This document shows, one piece after another, positions 53,791-63,170 of a stretch of DNA of 64,000 bases. The stretch spans positions 19,417 to 83,416 of the forward strand of contig JABDKW010000017.1 in assembly GCA_013002025.1 (NCBI GenBank), in the 5' to 3' direction. This stretch comes from Gammaproteobacteria bacterium (lineage in GTDB: Bacteria > Pseudomonadota > Gammaproteobacteria > Arenicellales > Arenicellaceae). A program made the translations under genes and the position numbers. Below the pieces are notes generated by a model. That model saw only the letters and a list, made by a program, of their open reading frames with translations. It was not told the DNA's origin and made no database searches. Every line of letters starts with the position of its first letter. Within the stretch, counting starts at the first letter, position 1.

Positions 53791-54756
53791 ATGTCAGCGT
53801 TCACCATCGGTCGTCGCCAGCTATACATCCTCCCCACCCGGGTAGGCTGGTACTTTACGCTGATCTTGATTGCGCTGTTTGCCATCGCAGTAAAGTTCGA
53901 TAATCAGGCGGCATTTATGATGCTGTTCATCCTCGCCTCCGTTGGGGTGATGGCGATGATCTATACACACAACAACGTCATTGGACTGGAACTGGAAGCT
54001 CAGCCCGCGAACAGTATATTTCTCGGCGAAACGGCCTGCTTTCCAGTCACGGTGGCCAATGACAGCGAAGGTGAACGACACGCAGTCTGGTTGCTGTGTG
54101 ATGAATTTCATAAGCTGCTGGCGTTTGAGCCCGGGCAACGCATCGCCTGCACCATAAAATTGCCGACCCATAAGCGCGGCTATCAAGCCTGCCCACCGAT
54201 AAACCTGAGTTCGCAGTTTCCGATCGGTATTTTTTTCTGCTGGACCAAACGATTTGAGTCCGGGCAACGCTGCCTGGTCTATCCGCGGCCGCTGGATCTG
54301 ATGCCGTTACCTGAATCCAGCAGCAGTGGCTCCAAGCAGCGTGCCGATGCCCGTGTTCGTGTCGGAGCAGAAGATTATGCCGGCATGAAAGCCTATCAGG
54401 CGGGTGATCGATTACGCGACATCCACTGGCCATCGCTGGCCAAAACCCACAAACTGGTTAGCATCCAGTATCAGGATGAAGCAGGCAGCGCATTGTCGAT
54501 AAGCTGGTTTGATATCGTCAATCATGTCGACACCGAAGAGCGACTCAGTCAGTTATGCCACTGGGTTCAGCAAGCGGAACAAAGCGGCGTACTGTACCAA
54601 CTGGAAATGCCTGGCCATAGTACTGACTACGGTTCCGGCACTAATCATTACCATCGCTGCCTCAAGGTGTTGGCCTTATGGGGTAATGAGCAGAGTAGTG
54701 ACAGCGTCATGACCGGCGGAGCTCAGAATAGCGTTGATGAGGAACAGCACGCGTGA
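53791..54756 (+). CDS. DUF58 domain protein
   Basis: The 321 residues start with two transmembrane helices (about 18-60), followed by a beta-rich cytosolic region and the DUF58 core, with the family segment GAEDYAGMKAYQAGDRLRDIHW (about 192-213). DUF58 is related to von Willebrand factor A domains, but the MIDAS metal residues are not clear here. It is coupled to MoxR upstream (30 bp) and overlaps the transglutaminase-like gene by 4 bp (GTGA). The three probably form a complex. No individual function has been shown for most members. Confidence 0.9.
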   Translation: MSAFTIGRRQLYILPTRVGWYFTLILIALFAIAVKFDNQAAFMMLFILASVGVMAMIYTHNNVIGLELEAQPANSIFLGETACFPVTVANDSEGERHAVWLLCDEFHKLLAFEPGQRIACTIKLPTHKRGYQACPPINLSSQFPIGIFFCWTKRFESGQRCLVYPRPLDLMPLPESSSSGSKQRADARVRVGAEDYAGMKAYQAGDRLRDIHWPSLAKTHKLVSIQYQDEAGSALSISWFDIVNHVDTEERLSQLCHWVQQAEQSGVLYQLEMPGHSTDYGSGTNHYHRCLKVLALWGNEQSSDSVMTGGAQNSVDEEQHA

Positions 54757-56816
54757 TCCGCAGAATCGCAAAGTTTTTTAATATCGGTCTGCCGCCGATG
54801 CCGACACCACCGCCGCCGCATAAGCTCAGTCGTGCCATTCTGTTGCAAATTGCCGCGCTGGTTTTAATTGCAATGTTGACGCACTTTCTGATTGCCCTGC
54901 CCAGCGTGGCAGCCTATGCGCTGTTTATCTGCGTGTTCAAGATCATCCTGATCCTGCTGGGCAAACAGACGCCGCACAAACTTGTTATGCTGTTGCTAAC
55001 CCTGTTCAGTTTTGCATTGGTGCTGGTGGTCTATGGCGGCTGGAATGGCCAACGGGCCGGCATCAGCTTTATCGCACTGTTAACCTCTCTGAAATTTCTG
55101 GAGTCTCGTGCCCTGCGGGACTATTACCTGGTGTGCCTGCTGTTGTACTTTCTGGCGGCCTGCAGCTTTTTATTTTCCGCGTCGATCTTCAACATTATGA
55201 TGGTGGTGTTATTTACCCTGGGGGTCACCATCGCCATGGTGCGCATCACTAACCCTAACCCAACCCCTCTGAAGTTGGGGCTATTTGGCGCCAGCGGCAT
55301 TGTCGCTAAAGCCATACCTTTAGCGGTCATCCTGTTTCTGTTCTTTCCGCGTATTCAGGGGAGTTTCGGATTTCTGCCGTCACAAGAATCCAGCGACGGC
55401 TTCGAGCTGAGTAACTCCTTGGTGGCGGGCGATTTTGCCAGCGCTGCGTTCAATACTTCCCCCGCCTTCCGGGTGAAATTCGAAGGGCCACCGCCGGCCA
55501 ACCGGAATTTGTATTGGCGCGCCAAGGTCATGCCCTATGAATCCCGCTTCAATTGGCGGGTTGCGCCACCGGGTCTAAGGGATATGCAGACTTCGCGACG
55601 CATGCATCAGCAAGCCAAACTTACACGCGGCCGTTATCGCTACGAAATTCTGCACGAACAAACCAGCGATATATTTTTGCCATTTCTTGATTATGTGGTC
55701 GGGTACTCCGAAGGTCAGGTATTGGCCGATTATTCAGTGTTTATCCGCCAGGCCAAAAACTCAGACTTCAGCTATCAGGGTGCATCCAGCCTGCGACCGA
55801 ACCTGCCATCTGCCGCACCAGATATGGAACTTCTGCTGCGCACCACTCTGCAGCCAACTGCGCGCACCCAGAGCCTGCTGAATGAATGGCGTCGCACTGC
55901 GCCGACCGCCCGGCAACGCGTACAACTGGTGCTGAACCATTTTCGGCAGAATGATTTTCGCTATACCTTACAACCACCGGGCCTGGGTGCGCGACCACTG
56001 GACGAATTCATGTTCGAAACCCGTGCGGGTTATTGTGAGCATTACGCCAGTGCCTTTACTATCCTGATGCGGTGGCTGGATGTGCCGGCGCGGATAGTTA
56101 CCGGTTATCAGGGCGGCGAACTCAACAGTGTTGGGGACTATATTCAGGTCAAATACTCAGACGCCCATGCCTGGAGCGAAGTTTTAATCGACGACCGATG
56201 GGTACGGGTTGATCCGACCGCAGCGGTCAGCCCCGATCGCATTGAGGTGGGCATGGATGCAATGCTGGCACTGTGGGATGGCAGCGAATTCACCAGCGAT
56301 CGCGGCCGCGCACTGGCCGACTTTCTCAATCCGGGCGGGCTTAAGCGGATGTATCGCAGTCTCGGCCAGAGCTGGGATAACCTGGGTTATCAATGGAACA
56401 AGTGGATTGTGAATTACAATCACGAGACGCAAAAACGCTTACTGGAAAATCTGGGGCTGGATTCACACAACAGTGTGTACACACTGGTTGGTATCTTATT
56501 TGCCGGCAGCGGCCTGTTAATTTTGCTGTATTTCTGGCAACTGGTGCCCAAGCCCACCGAACTCAGCGATGCACAAAAAACCTATCTCAAGTTCATTCAA
56601 CGCTTTAAGCGATTCGATTTAACAAAACAACGCGCCGACACGCCCAACCAGTTTGCCGACCGAGCGATGAAAATGTTCCCACAGCAACAGACCGAAATTG
56701 AGCGAATTACCCGTGAATACGTTGATCTGCGCTATGCGAAATCCCGTGGCTCACTTTCCACATTCAAACAACTGGTAAAACAGTTTAAACTGGGGCCACC
56801 AACCCCTTCTAATTGA
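54753..56816 (+). CDS. tgpA: TgpA-like membrane transglutaminase/cysteine protease-fold protein
   Basis: TgpA of Pseudomonas aeruginosa is an essential inner-membrane protein with a periplasmic transglutaminase-like domain. This 687-residue homologue has about six N-terminal transmembrane helices (DUF3488, about 25-220), a transglutaminase-core domain with the catalytic triad Cys in RAGYCEHYAS (about 427), His in DAHAWSEV (about 470) and Asp in RVDPTAAVS (about 486), another helix (about 570-590) and a DUF4129-like tail. The start is GTG, overlapping the DUF58 stop. With MoxR and DUF58 it forms a conserved unit; the natural substrate is unknown. Confidence 0.92.
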   Translation: MIRRIAKFFNIGLPPMPTPPPPHKLSRAILLQIAALVLIAMLTHFLIALPSVAAYALFICVFKIILILLGKQTPHKLVMLLLTLFSFALVLVVYGGWNGQRAGISFIALLTSLKFLESRALRDYYLVCLLLYFLAACSFLFSASIFNIMMVVLFTLGVTIAMVRITNPNPTPLKLGLFGASGIVAKAIPLAVILFLFFPRIQGSFGFLPSQESSDGFELSNSLVAGDFASAAFNTSPAFRVKFEGPPPANRNLYWRAKVMPYESRFNWRVAPPGLRDMQTSRRMHQQAKLTRGRYRYEILHEQTSDIFLPFLDYVVGYSEGQVLADYSVFIRQAKNSDFSYQGASSLRPNLPSAAPDMELLLRTTLQPTARTQSLLNEWRRTAPTARQRVQLVLNHFRQNDFRYTLQPPGLGARPLDEFMFETRAGYCEHYASAFTILMRWLDVPARIVTGYQGGELNSVGDYIQVKYSDAHAWSEVLIDDRWVRVDPTAAVSPDRIEVGMDAMLALWDGSEFTSDRGRALADFLNPGGLKRMYRSLGQSWDNLGYQWNKWIVNYNHETQKRLLENLGLDSHNSVYTLVGILFAGSGLLILLYFWQLVPKPTELSDAQKTYLKFIQRFKRFDLTKQRADTPNQFADRAMKMFPQQQTEIERITREYVDLRYAKSRGSLSTFKQLVKQFKLGPPTPSN

Positions 56817-56822
56817 GCAGCC

Positions 56823-57245
56823 ATGCAACAACTTTATAACAACATCTACGTGTCCGGACAGATAAACCCTCAAGACTTCCCTGCCCTGCAGGAAGCCGGC
56901 ATCAAGGTCATCATCAACAACCGGCCGGACGGCGAAGAGCCGGGCCAACTGGATTCCGCTGCTGCTGCGGAACTGGCGCAACAACATGGCATGCAATACC
57001 ACTATTTGCCGATGGCCAATGGTCAGCCATTGCCAGACAATCTGGTGGCGGACTTCAAAGCGGTTGTTGATTCTGGCGACGATAAAGTTCTTGCACACTG
57101 CCGCAGTGGCATGCGGTCATCGGTGTTGTGGGCGCTGGGGCAAGTGGCCGAAGGCCAGGTCACGGTCGACGAGGCAATCGAAGCCGGTCAAGGCGCGGGT
57201 ATACCCCTACATAATGCACGCCCCATGTTGGAAGCCGCGCGCTAA
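56823..57245 (+). CDS. DUF442 (TIGR01244) protein, phosphatase-like fold
   Basis: The 140 residues match the beta-lactamase-hydrolase-like (Blh) family N-domain: NIYVSGQINPQDFPAL, VIINNRPDGEEPGQ and HCRSGMRSS (about 91-99). The last is a CX5R-type loop resembling dual-specificity phosphatases, and some related proteins act in sulfide metabolism. The function here is not known. It starts 6 bp after the transglutaminase-like gene and may be cotranscribed with it; MATE follows 51 bp later. The loop has Cys, Arg and Ser in the expected places, so catalysis is possible. Confidence 0.88.
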   Translation: MQQLYNNIYVSGQINPQDFPALQEAGIKVIINNRPDGEEPGQLDSAAAAELAQQHGMQYHYLPMANGQPLPDNLVADFKAVVDSGDDKVLAHCRSGMRSSVLWALGQVAEGQVTVDEAIEAGQGAGIPLHNARPMLEAAR

Positions 57246-57296
57246 GGCGCTAACAATCCAATTCCATCTGCGAGCTCAGCCAGCACGTGAACCGGT

Positions 57297-58658
57297 TTGA
57301 ATAAAACCACGCTGCGCCGCGAGGGCATAGTCAGCCGCCCTATCGGGCGTGAGCTGGTAAAACTCACCTTACCCATGCTGTATGCCCTGGTCGCGATCAT
57401 GGGTTTGGGGCTGGTCGACAGTTTTTTCATCAGCTTTCTGGGCACCCCACAACTGGCGGCCATCGGATTTATCATCCCGATCACCTCGACCATTAACAGC
57501 CTCGGGCTGGGGATGGGTATGGCGGTGTCATCGCTGAATTCAAAGCTGATTGGTGCCCAACGCATGGATGAGGCGGCGCGACTTATAACCGATGGGTTCT
57601 ATCTGACCGCGCTTATTGCACTGCTCGCGAATGCCGCCCTGTTCTGGCAGTTGGATACGGTGTTTTCGTTAATGGGTGCCAGTATCGCGACGCGCGACTT
57701 TATTGACGCCTATATGCACATCTGGATCGTGGCAGGGCCGCTGGCCATGTTGACCATGGTGGCGGCCAGCACCTTTCGCTCACTGGGTGACACCCATACC
57801 TCGGCGAAGATTACTATTTCCATGACCGTCTGCAATATGCTGCTCGACCCACTGCTGATATTCGGTCTGGGCCCGATTCCTGCCATGGGCATGCAGGGCG
57901 CAGCCTTAGCCACGGTGTTGGCCATCACCCTGGGCTGCAGCATCGGCATGTATCAGTTGGCCTTTGTCGAACGGCTGCTGTTGAGGGCCGTGCCCCTGTG
58001 GCGCGACTTCAAGCACAATCTCGCGGCCCTGATGGAAATTGCCACACCGGCGGTGCTGGCCAATGCCATCATTCCATTAACGGCAGCGGTGCTGACTCGG
58101 CTGGTGGCGGAATTCGGTACCGACGCGGTGGCTGGCTTTGGCGTTGGTGCGCGGATTGAAGCCTTCAGTCTGCTAATTGTCTACGCCCTGTCCTCAACCC
58201 TGCCCATGTTTATCGGGCAAAACCTCGGCGCACAAAAACCCGAACGGGTCCGCGCCGCCATCGACATCGCATTTCGCTTTGTGTTGCTTCTGCAACTGGC
58301 TATCTATGTGGTGTTAGCGCTGGGCGGGCCGGTGATTGCAGGCTGGTTTTCAGATTCGCCGGCGGTGCAACAAACCATTATCCAGTTTCTCTGGATTGTG
58401 CCATTAAGCAATGGGCTTACCGGAGTGGTGGTGCTGATCAATGTCGCAGTTAATGTGCTGGGCCGCCCCAAGCTGGCGCTGTATATCAACATCGCACGAC
58501 TGTGTGTGTTTTATGTACCCATGGCATGGATTGGTGGGCAACTGGGTGGCCTGATGGGCCTCTATATCGGTATCGCGGCCGGCAATTGTGCGGCCTGGTT
58601 GCTGGCGATTACGCTTTTAAAACGCACGCTTAAACAGGTGGGTGTGCCGGCCAATTAA
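57297..58658 (+). CDS. MATE family multidrug/Na+ antiporter
   Basis: Membrane exporter, normally driven by Na+ or H+, extruding organic cations and other compounds. The 453 residues have about 12 transmembrane helices with MATE features: an N-terminal LTLPMLYALVAIMGLGLVDSFF, the AASTFRSLGDTHTSAK segment (about 157) and a repeat of the pattern in the second half (IGQNLGAQKPERVRA). The start is TTG at 57297; no ATG fits before the first helix, so the N-terminus is a little uncertain. Substrate and coupling ion cannot be read; the marine-type Na+ context favours Na+. It converges with queA. Confidence 0.9.
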   Translation: MNKTTLRREGIVSRPIGRELVKLTLPMLYALVAIMGLGLVDSFFISFLGTPQLAAIGFIIPITSTINSLGLGMGMAVSSLNSKLIGAQRMDEAARLITDGFYLTALIALLANAALFWQLDTVFSLMGASIATRDFIDAYMHIWIVAGPLAMLTMVAASTFRSLGDTHTSAKITISMTVCNMLLDPLLIFGLGPIPAMGMQGAALATVLAITLGCSIGMYQLAFVERLLLRAVPLWRDFKHNLAALMEIATPAVLANAIIPLTAAVLTRLVAEFGTDAVAGFGVGARIEAFSLLIVYALSSTLPMFIGQNLGAQKPERVRAAIDIAFRFVLLLQLAIYVVLALGGPVIAGWFSDSPAVQQTIIQFLWIVPLSNGLTGVVVLINVAVNVLGRPKLALYINIARLCVFYVPMAWIGGQLGGLMGLYIGIAAGNCAAWLLAITLLKRTLKQVGVPAN

Positions 58659-58663
58659 GCCAT

Positions 58664-58685
58664 ACACAGGGGTGACACAGGGGTG
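58664..58685. repeat. Tandem 11-bp duplication between two convergent genes
   Basis: ACACAGGGGTG occurs twice head to tail (58664-58674, 58675-58685) and fills almost all of the 27 bp between the MATE stop and the queA stop. It looks like a slip-strand duplication; no terminator structure is visible. Confidence 0.7.
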
Positions 58686-59726
58686 TCAGCTGGAACGCTC
58701 CAGCAACATTGTGTCGCCATAGGAAAAGAAGCGATAGCCACTGTCGATGGCATGCTGGTAGGCATCAAGAATCGCCTCGCGGCCGCTAAATGCCGCCACC
58801 AGCATTAAAAGAGTCGATTGCGGCAGGTGAAAATTAGTCTGCAATAAATCCACCACCTGAAATTGATAGCCGGGGTATATAAATATATCCGTGTCACCGG
58901 AGAATGGCTGTAGTTGCCCCGCCATGCTGCGCGCCGCTGCGGTTTCCAGACTACGCACCACGGTCGTGCCGGCCGCACAAACGCGGCCGCCGCGTGCCTG
59001 CGTTGCCGCTATCGCCCCGCATACCTGCGCTGAGACCACTGCGTACTCCGAGTGCATTTGATGCTCCTCGAGGGACGCAACGCGTACTGGTTGATAGGTG
59101 CCGGCCCCCACATGCAGTGTGACAGTTTCAATTTGCACGGCCCTGGCCCGCAAATCATCTAACAACTCATCACTGTAGTGCAGGCCTGCTGTAGGCGCTG
59201 CCACGGCGCCCTGCTGCGCCGCATACACGGTTTGATAGCGGTCCTGATCAGCCGCTTCATCCTGGCGCTCAATATAGGGCGGTAGGGGCATATGGCCGAA
59301 CTGCTCAAACCACTCAACCAACCCGCCGCGACCGTGGCGCAGCAATTCGAAAAAGCTCCCGCGCCGGCCCAGCACTTCTACCCGGCTGTCATCATCGCCA
59401 TCAACCAACAGAGTTTGCCCGCGTTTAGGCGAGCGGCTGGCCCTGATTTGCGCAATAAATTTATGCTCATCAATGATTCGCTCCAGCAAAACCTCCAGCC
59501 GGCCACCACTTTCTTTATGGCCGAATAAACGCGCCGGAATCACCCGAGTATCATTTAGCACCAGCAAATCGCCGCTCTGCAACAGTTGCGCCAGGTCTTC
59601 GAACTGCCGGTCATGCACCTGGCCCTGGGCGGTTAAATGCAAAAGTCGGCTCTGACCCCTTTTTTGTGAGGGATATTGGGCGATTAATTCCTCTGGCAGC
59701 TGGTAATCAAAGTCGCTGACTTGCAT
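58686..59726 (-). CDS. queA: S-adenosylmethionine:tRNA ribosyltransferase-isomerase (QueA)
   Basis: Transfers the ribosyl moiety of SAM to 7-aminomethyl-deazaguanine in tRNA, the late step of queuosine synthesis at the wobble position. The 346 residues match the family: MQVSDFDYQLPEELIAQYP at the start, LVLNDTRVIPARLFG, APTAGLHYS and HVGAGTYQPVRV. The ATG at 59726 is preferred over a TTG two codons upstream. tgt, yajC and secD, the usual downstream genes, are missing. Instead the gene lies 13 bp behind a hydroxylase-like membrane protein on the same strand. Confidence 0.96.
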   Translation of the reverse strand: MQVSDFDYQLPEELIAQYPSQKRGQSRLLHLTAQGQVHDRQFEDLAQLLQSGDLLVLNDTRVIPARLFGHKESGGRLEVLLERIIDEHKFIAQIRASRSPKRGQTLLVDGDDDSRVEVLGRRGSFFELLRHGRGGLVEWFEQFGHMPLPPYIERQDEAADQDRYQTVYAAQQGAVAAPTAGLHYSDELLDDLRARAVQIETVTLHVGAGTYQPVRVASLEEHQMHSEYAVVSAQVCGAIAATQARGGRVCAAGTTVVRSLETAAARSMAGQLQPFSGDTDIFIYPGYQFQVVDLLQTNFHLPQSTLLMLVAAFSGREAILDAYQHAIDSGYRFFSYGDTMLLERSS

Positions 59727-59739
59727 AACCAATCCCGCC

Positions 59740-60954
59740 TCAGGCGGTTGCGGGTTTGGTTGTTGCGGCGCGCACCAAGGGCAACAGTGCGAGTGACAGC
59801 AGGCTCAAGGTCAGTAACATGGTGGTTGACCAGGCCGGTATTTGCCACAGCGCCAGCGATGTCAGTAGCAAACCATGTTTTACCAGCTCAAAGGCCCGCG
59901 CATGCGTAACGCCCTGCATCAGCGCGCCAGTGCCATAACTGGCAGCGAACAGAAACACGACAATCCAGGCTTGCTGGGTTGCGGGTATAGACTCTAACTG
60001 CAACATCATAGTAAGCATCAGTACCGACAGGATGATGTATTGCAGCAAGGCATACCCGCCACTGATGACACTCAGTTGCGTATCAAATTTCTGAAAATGA
60101 TCGAGATCTGTTTTCTGCAAGGGGTAGCGCTCCACCACATCCGGCGGCCGCCAGCCGGTGCGCCGAAACCACAGGGTGAATTTGTGGCCCCAGTTGCGGG
60201 TGTGTAAACAATCCTGCCACAGTTGATGATAGAACTGCAGATTGGCCCACAATGGGTTCCAACTATTGAGTGCGCCGCGGATACCAAATATGGGTGGGTC
60301 ATCATCCAGTTCTTCCTGAAACGAACCGAACAGGCGATCCCACAGGATAAACACGCCGCCGTAATTGCGATCCACGTACACCGGGTTCTGACCATGGTGC
60401 ACACGATGGTTTGAGGGGCTGACGAACACCCGGTCAAACCAGCCCAGTTTATCAATATGCTGGGTATGCACCCAGAACTGGTACACCAGGTTTAATGCCC
60501 CCACGGTCAGCACCATCAGGGGCTCGAAACCCAGTACCGCCAACGGCAGATAAAATAACGCGCTCAGAAAGCTGGTGCTGGTTTGGCGCAGGGCCGTGCT
60601 TAAATTGTAGTCTTCGCTATTGTGGTGCACCACATGGGCTGCCCACAGCAGGTTCATCTCATGCCCCAGACGATGATTCCAGTAGTAACACAGGTCGTAC
60701 AGAATAAAAGCCAACACCCATACCACCCAACCCTGGCCCAACTCGAACATCGCCAGATGTTGATATGCCCACAGGTAGAGCGTAAACGGTACCAGTAGCT
60801 TAACCGCACCATAAGCCTGATTTAATACGCCAGTCGTCAGACTGGTCAACGCGTCGTTAAGCCGGTAATAATCAGTACCACGCACCCGCTCCACCACCAA
60901 CTCCAACGCAATCAGGGCGAAGAAAAATGGCACTGCCAGCAGAATGATATCCAT
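59740..60954 (-). CDS. Fatty acid hydroxylase/sterol desaturase superfamily membrane protein
   Basis: Predicted di-iron membrane oxygenase acting on lipids or sterol-like molecules. The 404 residues have about eight hydrophobic segments and the His clusters HRLGHE (about 95), HVVHH (about 110), and NHRVHHGQN (about 184), with another His in QFWVHTQHID. The C-terminal half carries four further helices of unknown role. The precise substrate is unknown; hopanoid, carotenoid or alkylglycerol-like lipids are all possible in this superfamily. It precedes queA by 13 bp, probably one transcript, with no functional link visible. Confidence 0.88.
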   Translation of the reverse strand: MDIILLAVPFFFALIALELVVERVRGTDYYRLNDALTSLTTGVLNQAYGAVKLLVPFTLYLWAYQHLAMFELGQGWVVWVLAFILYDLCYYWNHRLGHEMNLLWAAHVVHHNSEDYNLSTALRQTSTSFLSALFYLPLAVLGFEPLMVLTVGALNLVYQFWVHTQHIDKLGWFDRVFVSPSNHRVHHGQNPVYVDRNYGGVFILWDRLFGSFQEELDDDPPIFGIRGALNSWNPLWANLQFYHQLWQDCLHTRNWGHKFTLWFRRTGWRPPDVVERYPLQKTDLDHFQKFDTQLSVISGGYALLQYIILSVLMLTMMLQLESIPATQQAWIVVFLFAASYGTGALMQGVTHARAFELVKHGLLLTSLALWQIPAWSTTMLLTLSLLSLALLPLVRAATTKPATA

Positions 60955-61000
60955 GGGCCCGACTTAAATTAAACGTGCCACTCAGCCTGTCAAGGCCAGC

Positions 61001-63112
61001 CTAGCCATAGAATGTTTTGTCACTGGCGGCCAACTCCTTTAACAGCGGTGCGGGGGCAAAGCGCTTGCCGTGCTCGGCCTGCAGTGCCTCGAGTTTATCC
61101 ACGACGGTAGCGAGGCCCAGGGTCTCCATATAACGAAACGGCCCACCCCTGAAGGGTGGAAAGCCCAGGCCAAAAATCGCGCCAATGTCGCCATCTCGAG
61201 CGCTGCGCAGAATGTCTTCGCCCAGACACCAGGCGGCCTCGTTCAGCATGGTCAACACCACCCGCTCAGCAATCACTTGCGAGGCCATCTCATTACTGCC
61301 GGGGTCGGAGACACCGATCAGGTTATAAATAGATTGGTCCACTTCCTTGCCCTTGGATTTGCCCTGATAGTCGTAGAAACCGCGGCCATTCTTTTTACCT
61401 TTGCGATCATCGCCGATCAGGGTTTCGATGCCTTCAATCAGGGGCACTCGCTCACCAAATGCCTCATGCAAGGTTTCAACAATGTGCGCGCCCACGTCGA
61501 TACCGACCTCGTCCATCAACTTGATCGGCCCCACCGGAAAACCGAATTCTTCCAGCGCGTTATCCACCGCCTCAATCGCCACACCTTCCAGCACCAGGCG
61601 CACCGCTTCCATGTTGTAGGGCACTAAAATACGCGTGGTATAAAAACCTGGGCCATCATTCACCACGATGACGGTTTTGCCCTGCCGCTTACCCAGTTCT
61701 ACCGCGGTGGCGGTCACCCAATCGGCCGTGGCACTGCCATTGATCACTTCCAGCAACGGCATTTTTTCAACCGGTGAAAAATAGTGCATACCGATCACAC
61801 GTTCGGGATGCGCCGCACCCTTGGCAATATCGTCAATCGGTATCGCCGAAGTATTGGTCGCGAACACCGTCTCCACACCGCGCGCTACCTGCTCGATATC
61901 GCTGACCATCTGGCGCTTGAGTTCGAGGCTTTCAAACACGGCCTCGATAACCACTTCCGCATTACCAAAACCACTGTAATCCGTGCTGCCGGTCAGGCGC
62001 GACATGATCTGATCGCGGCGGTTAGCCGGCATGCGACGGCGCGCCACCTTCTTATCTAATAATTTGCCCACATAGCCTATGCCATTTGCCAGGCCCGCGG
62101 CACTGATGTCTTTGAGACGCACCCGCTTGGCAGCCTTCTCGATGGTCACCGCGCTAATGCCAGCGCCCATTAAGCCAGCCCCTAACACACCGACTTTATT
62201 AACCTCGCGCGGCTCGGCATCACTGTCGACCCCGCTGTCTTTTTTCAGGTCAGTGGTGGCAAAGAAAATATTCACTAATTGCTTGGACTCCGGCGACATC
62301 AACAGCTGCGCAAAATTGCGCGCTTCAATATCCAGCCCGGCCGGCAAATCAGTCGCCAAACCATCATCAACCGTCTCTAGGATCATCAGCGGCGCGGGGT
62401 AATGACCCTTGGTCATTTTCAAGGCCTTTTTGCGCGCCTGCGCAATAATCAGCTTACGCGCCGGGCCGACCATTATTTTGTGTTTGAGGCTGGGCTTGCG
62501 ACGCGGCTTACCCTTAGGCACGTAGGTTTGCGCTACGTCGAGCAATACTTCCGGCGCCACAATCTGGTCCACCAGCCCCACACTTTTAGCGCGCTTGGCG
62601 GATAACTGGCGGCCGGTCAGCATCATGTCCAGTGCAGTGGGCAGGTCAATCAAGCGAGGGATGCGTTGCGTGCCGCCGCCACCGGGCAAAATACCCAATT
62701 GCACTTCGGGCACACCAATGCGAGTGCTGGCGGCGGTGGACGCCACCCGATAATCAAACGCCAGCGACAGCTCCAATCCGCCACCCAGACAAATACCATG
62801 AATGGCGGCTACTGTGACCAAAGGCATGTCGGCAATGCGCTGAGTCATGGCGTGCAAGCGTTTGGAGTTGGCCTCGGCCTGCTCCGCGGTTTTGATGCCC
62901 TGTAATAAATTAATATCAGCACCGGCCAGAAAGCAGTCGGGCTTGGCCGACGCAAATATCAGGCCACGTAGTTCTGGGTCGGCCTCTATGTCCGCCATGA
63001 TGGTTTCGTACTCGTCCTGAATTTCGTTATTCAAAACGTTTTGCGCCTGGCCCACGTAATCCATGGTGATGGTGGCGATGCCGTCTTTCTTGTCTAAAGT
63101 AAAAGCTGTCAT
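61001..63112 (-). CDS. fadJ: Fatty acid oxidation complex alpha subunit (FadJ/FadB type)
   Basis: Multifunctional beta-oxidation enzyme with enoyl-CoA hydratase and 3-hydroxyacyl-CoA dehydrogenase activity. The N-terminal crotonase domain (about 1-190) shows GADINLLQG, GICLGGGLELSLAF and PEVQLGILPGGGGTQRI. The NAD domain has GVLGAGLMGAGISAV (about 308) and SPVEKMPLLEVI (about 440), with DGPGFYTTRI opening the C-terminal domain. From the ATG at 63112 it has 703 residues; a TTG at 63187 would overlap fadI. It lies 58 bp after fadI, the fadIJ order, which favours FadJ over FadB. Confidence 0.93.
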   Translation of the reverse strand: MTAFTLDKKDGIATITMDYVGQAQNVLNNEIQDEYETIMADIEADPELRGLIFASAKPDCFLAGADINLLQGIKTAEQAEANSKRLHAMTQRIADMPLVTVAAIHGICLGGGLELSLAFDYRVASTAASTRIGVPEVQLGILPGGGGTQRIPRLIDLPTALDMMLTGRQLSAKRAKSVGLVDQIVAPEVLLDVAQTYVPKGKPRRKPSLKHKIMVGPARKLIIAQARKKALKMTKGHYPAPLMILETVDDGLATDLPAGLDIEARNFAQLLMSPESKQLVNIFFATTDLKKDSGVDSDAEPREVNKVGVLGAGLMGAGISAVTIEKAAKRVRLKDISAAGLANGIGYVGKLLDKKVARRRMPANRRDQIMSRLTGSTDYSGFGNAEVVIEAVFESLELKRQMVSDIEQVARGVETVFATNTSAIPIDDIAKGAAHPERVIGMHYFSPVEKMPLLEVINGSATADWVTATAVELGKRQGKTVIVVNDGPGFYTTRILVPYNMEAVRLVLEGVAIEAVDNALEEFGFPVGPIKLMDEVGIDVGAHIVETLHEAFGERVPLIEGIETLIGDDRKGKKNGRGFYDYQGKSKGKEVDQSIYNLIGVSDPGSNEMASQVIAERVVLTMLNEAAWCLGEDILRSARDGDIGAIFGLGFPPFRGGPFRYMETLGLATVVDKLEALQAEHGKRFAPAPLLKELAASDKTFYG

Positions 63113-63170
63113 AGTTTTTGTGCTGTAAGTTCTTAAAGTGTCAGTGCTGGTTTGGGTTGGGCATCGGGCG

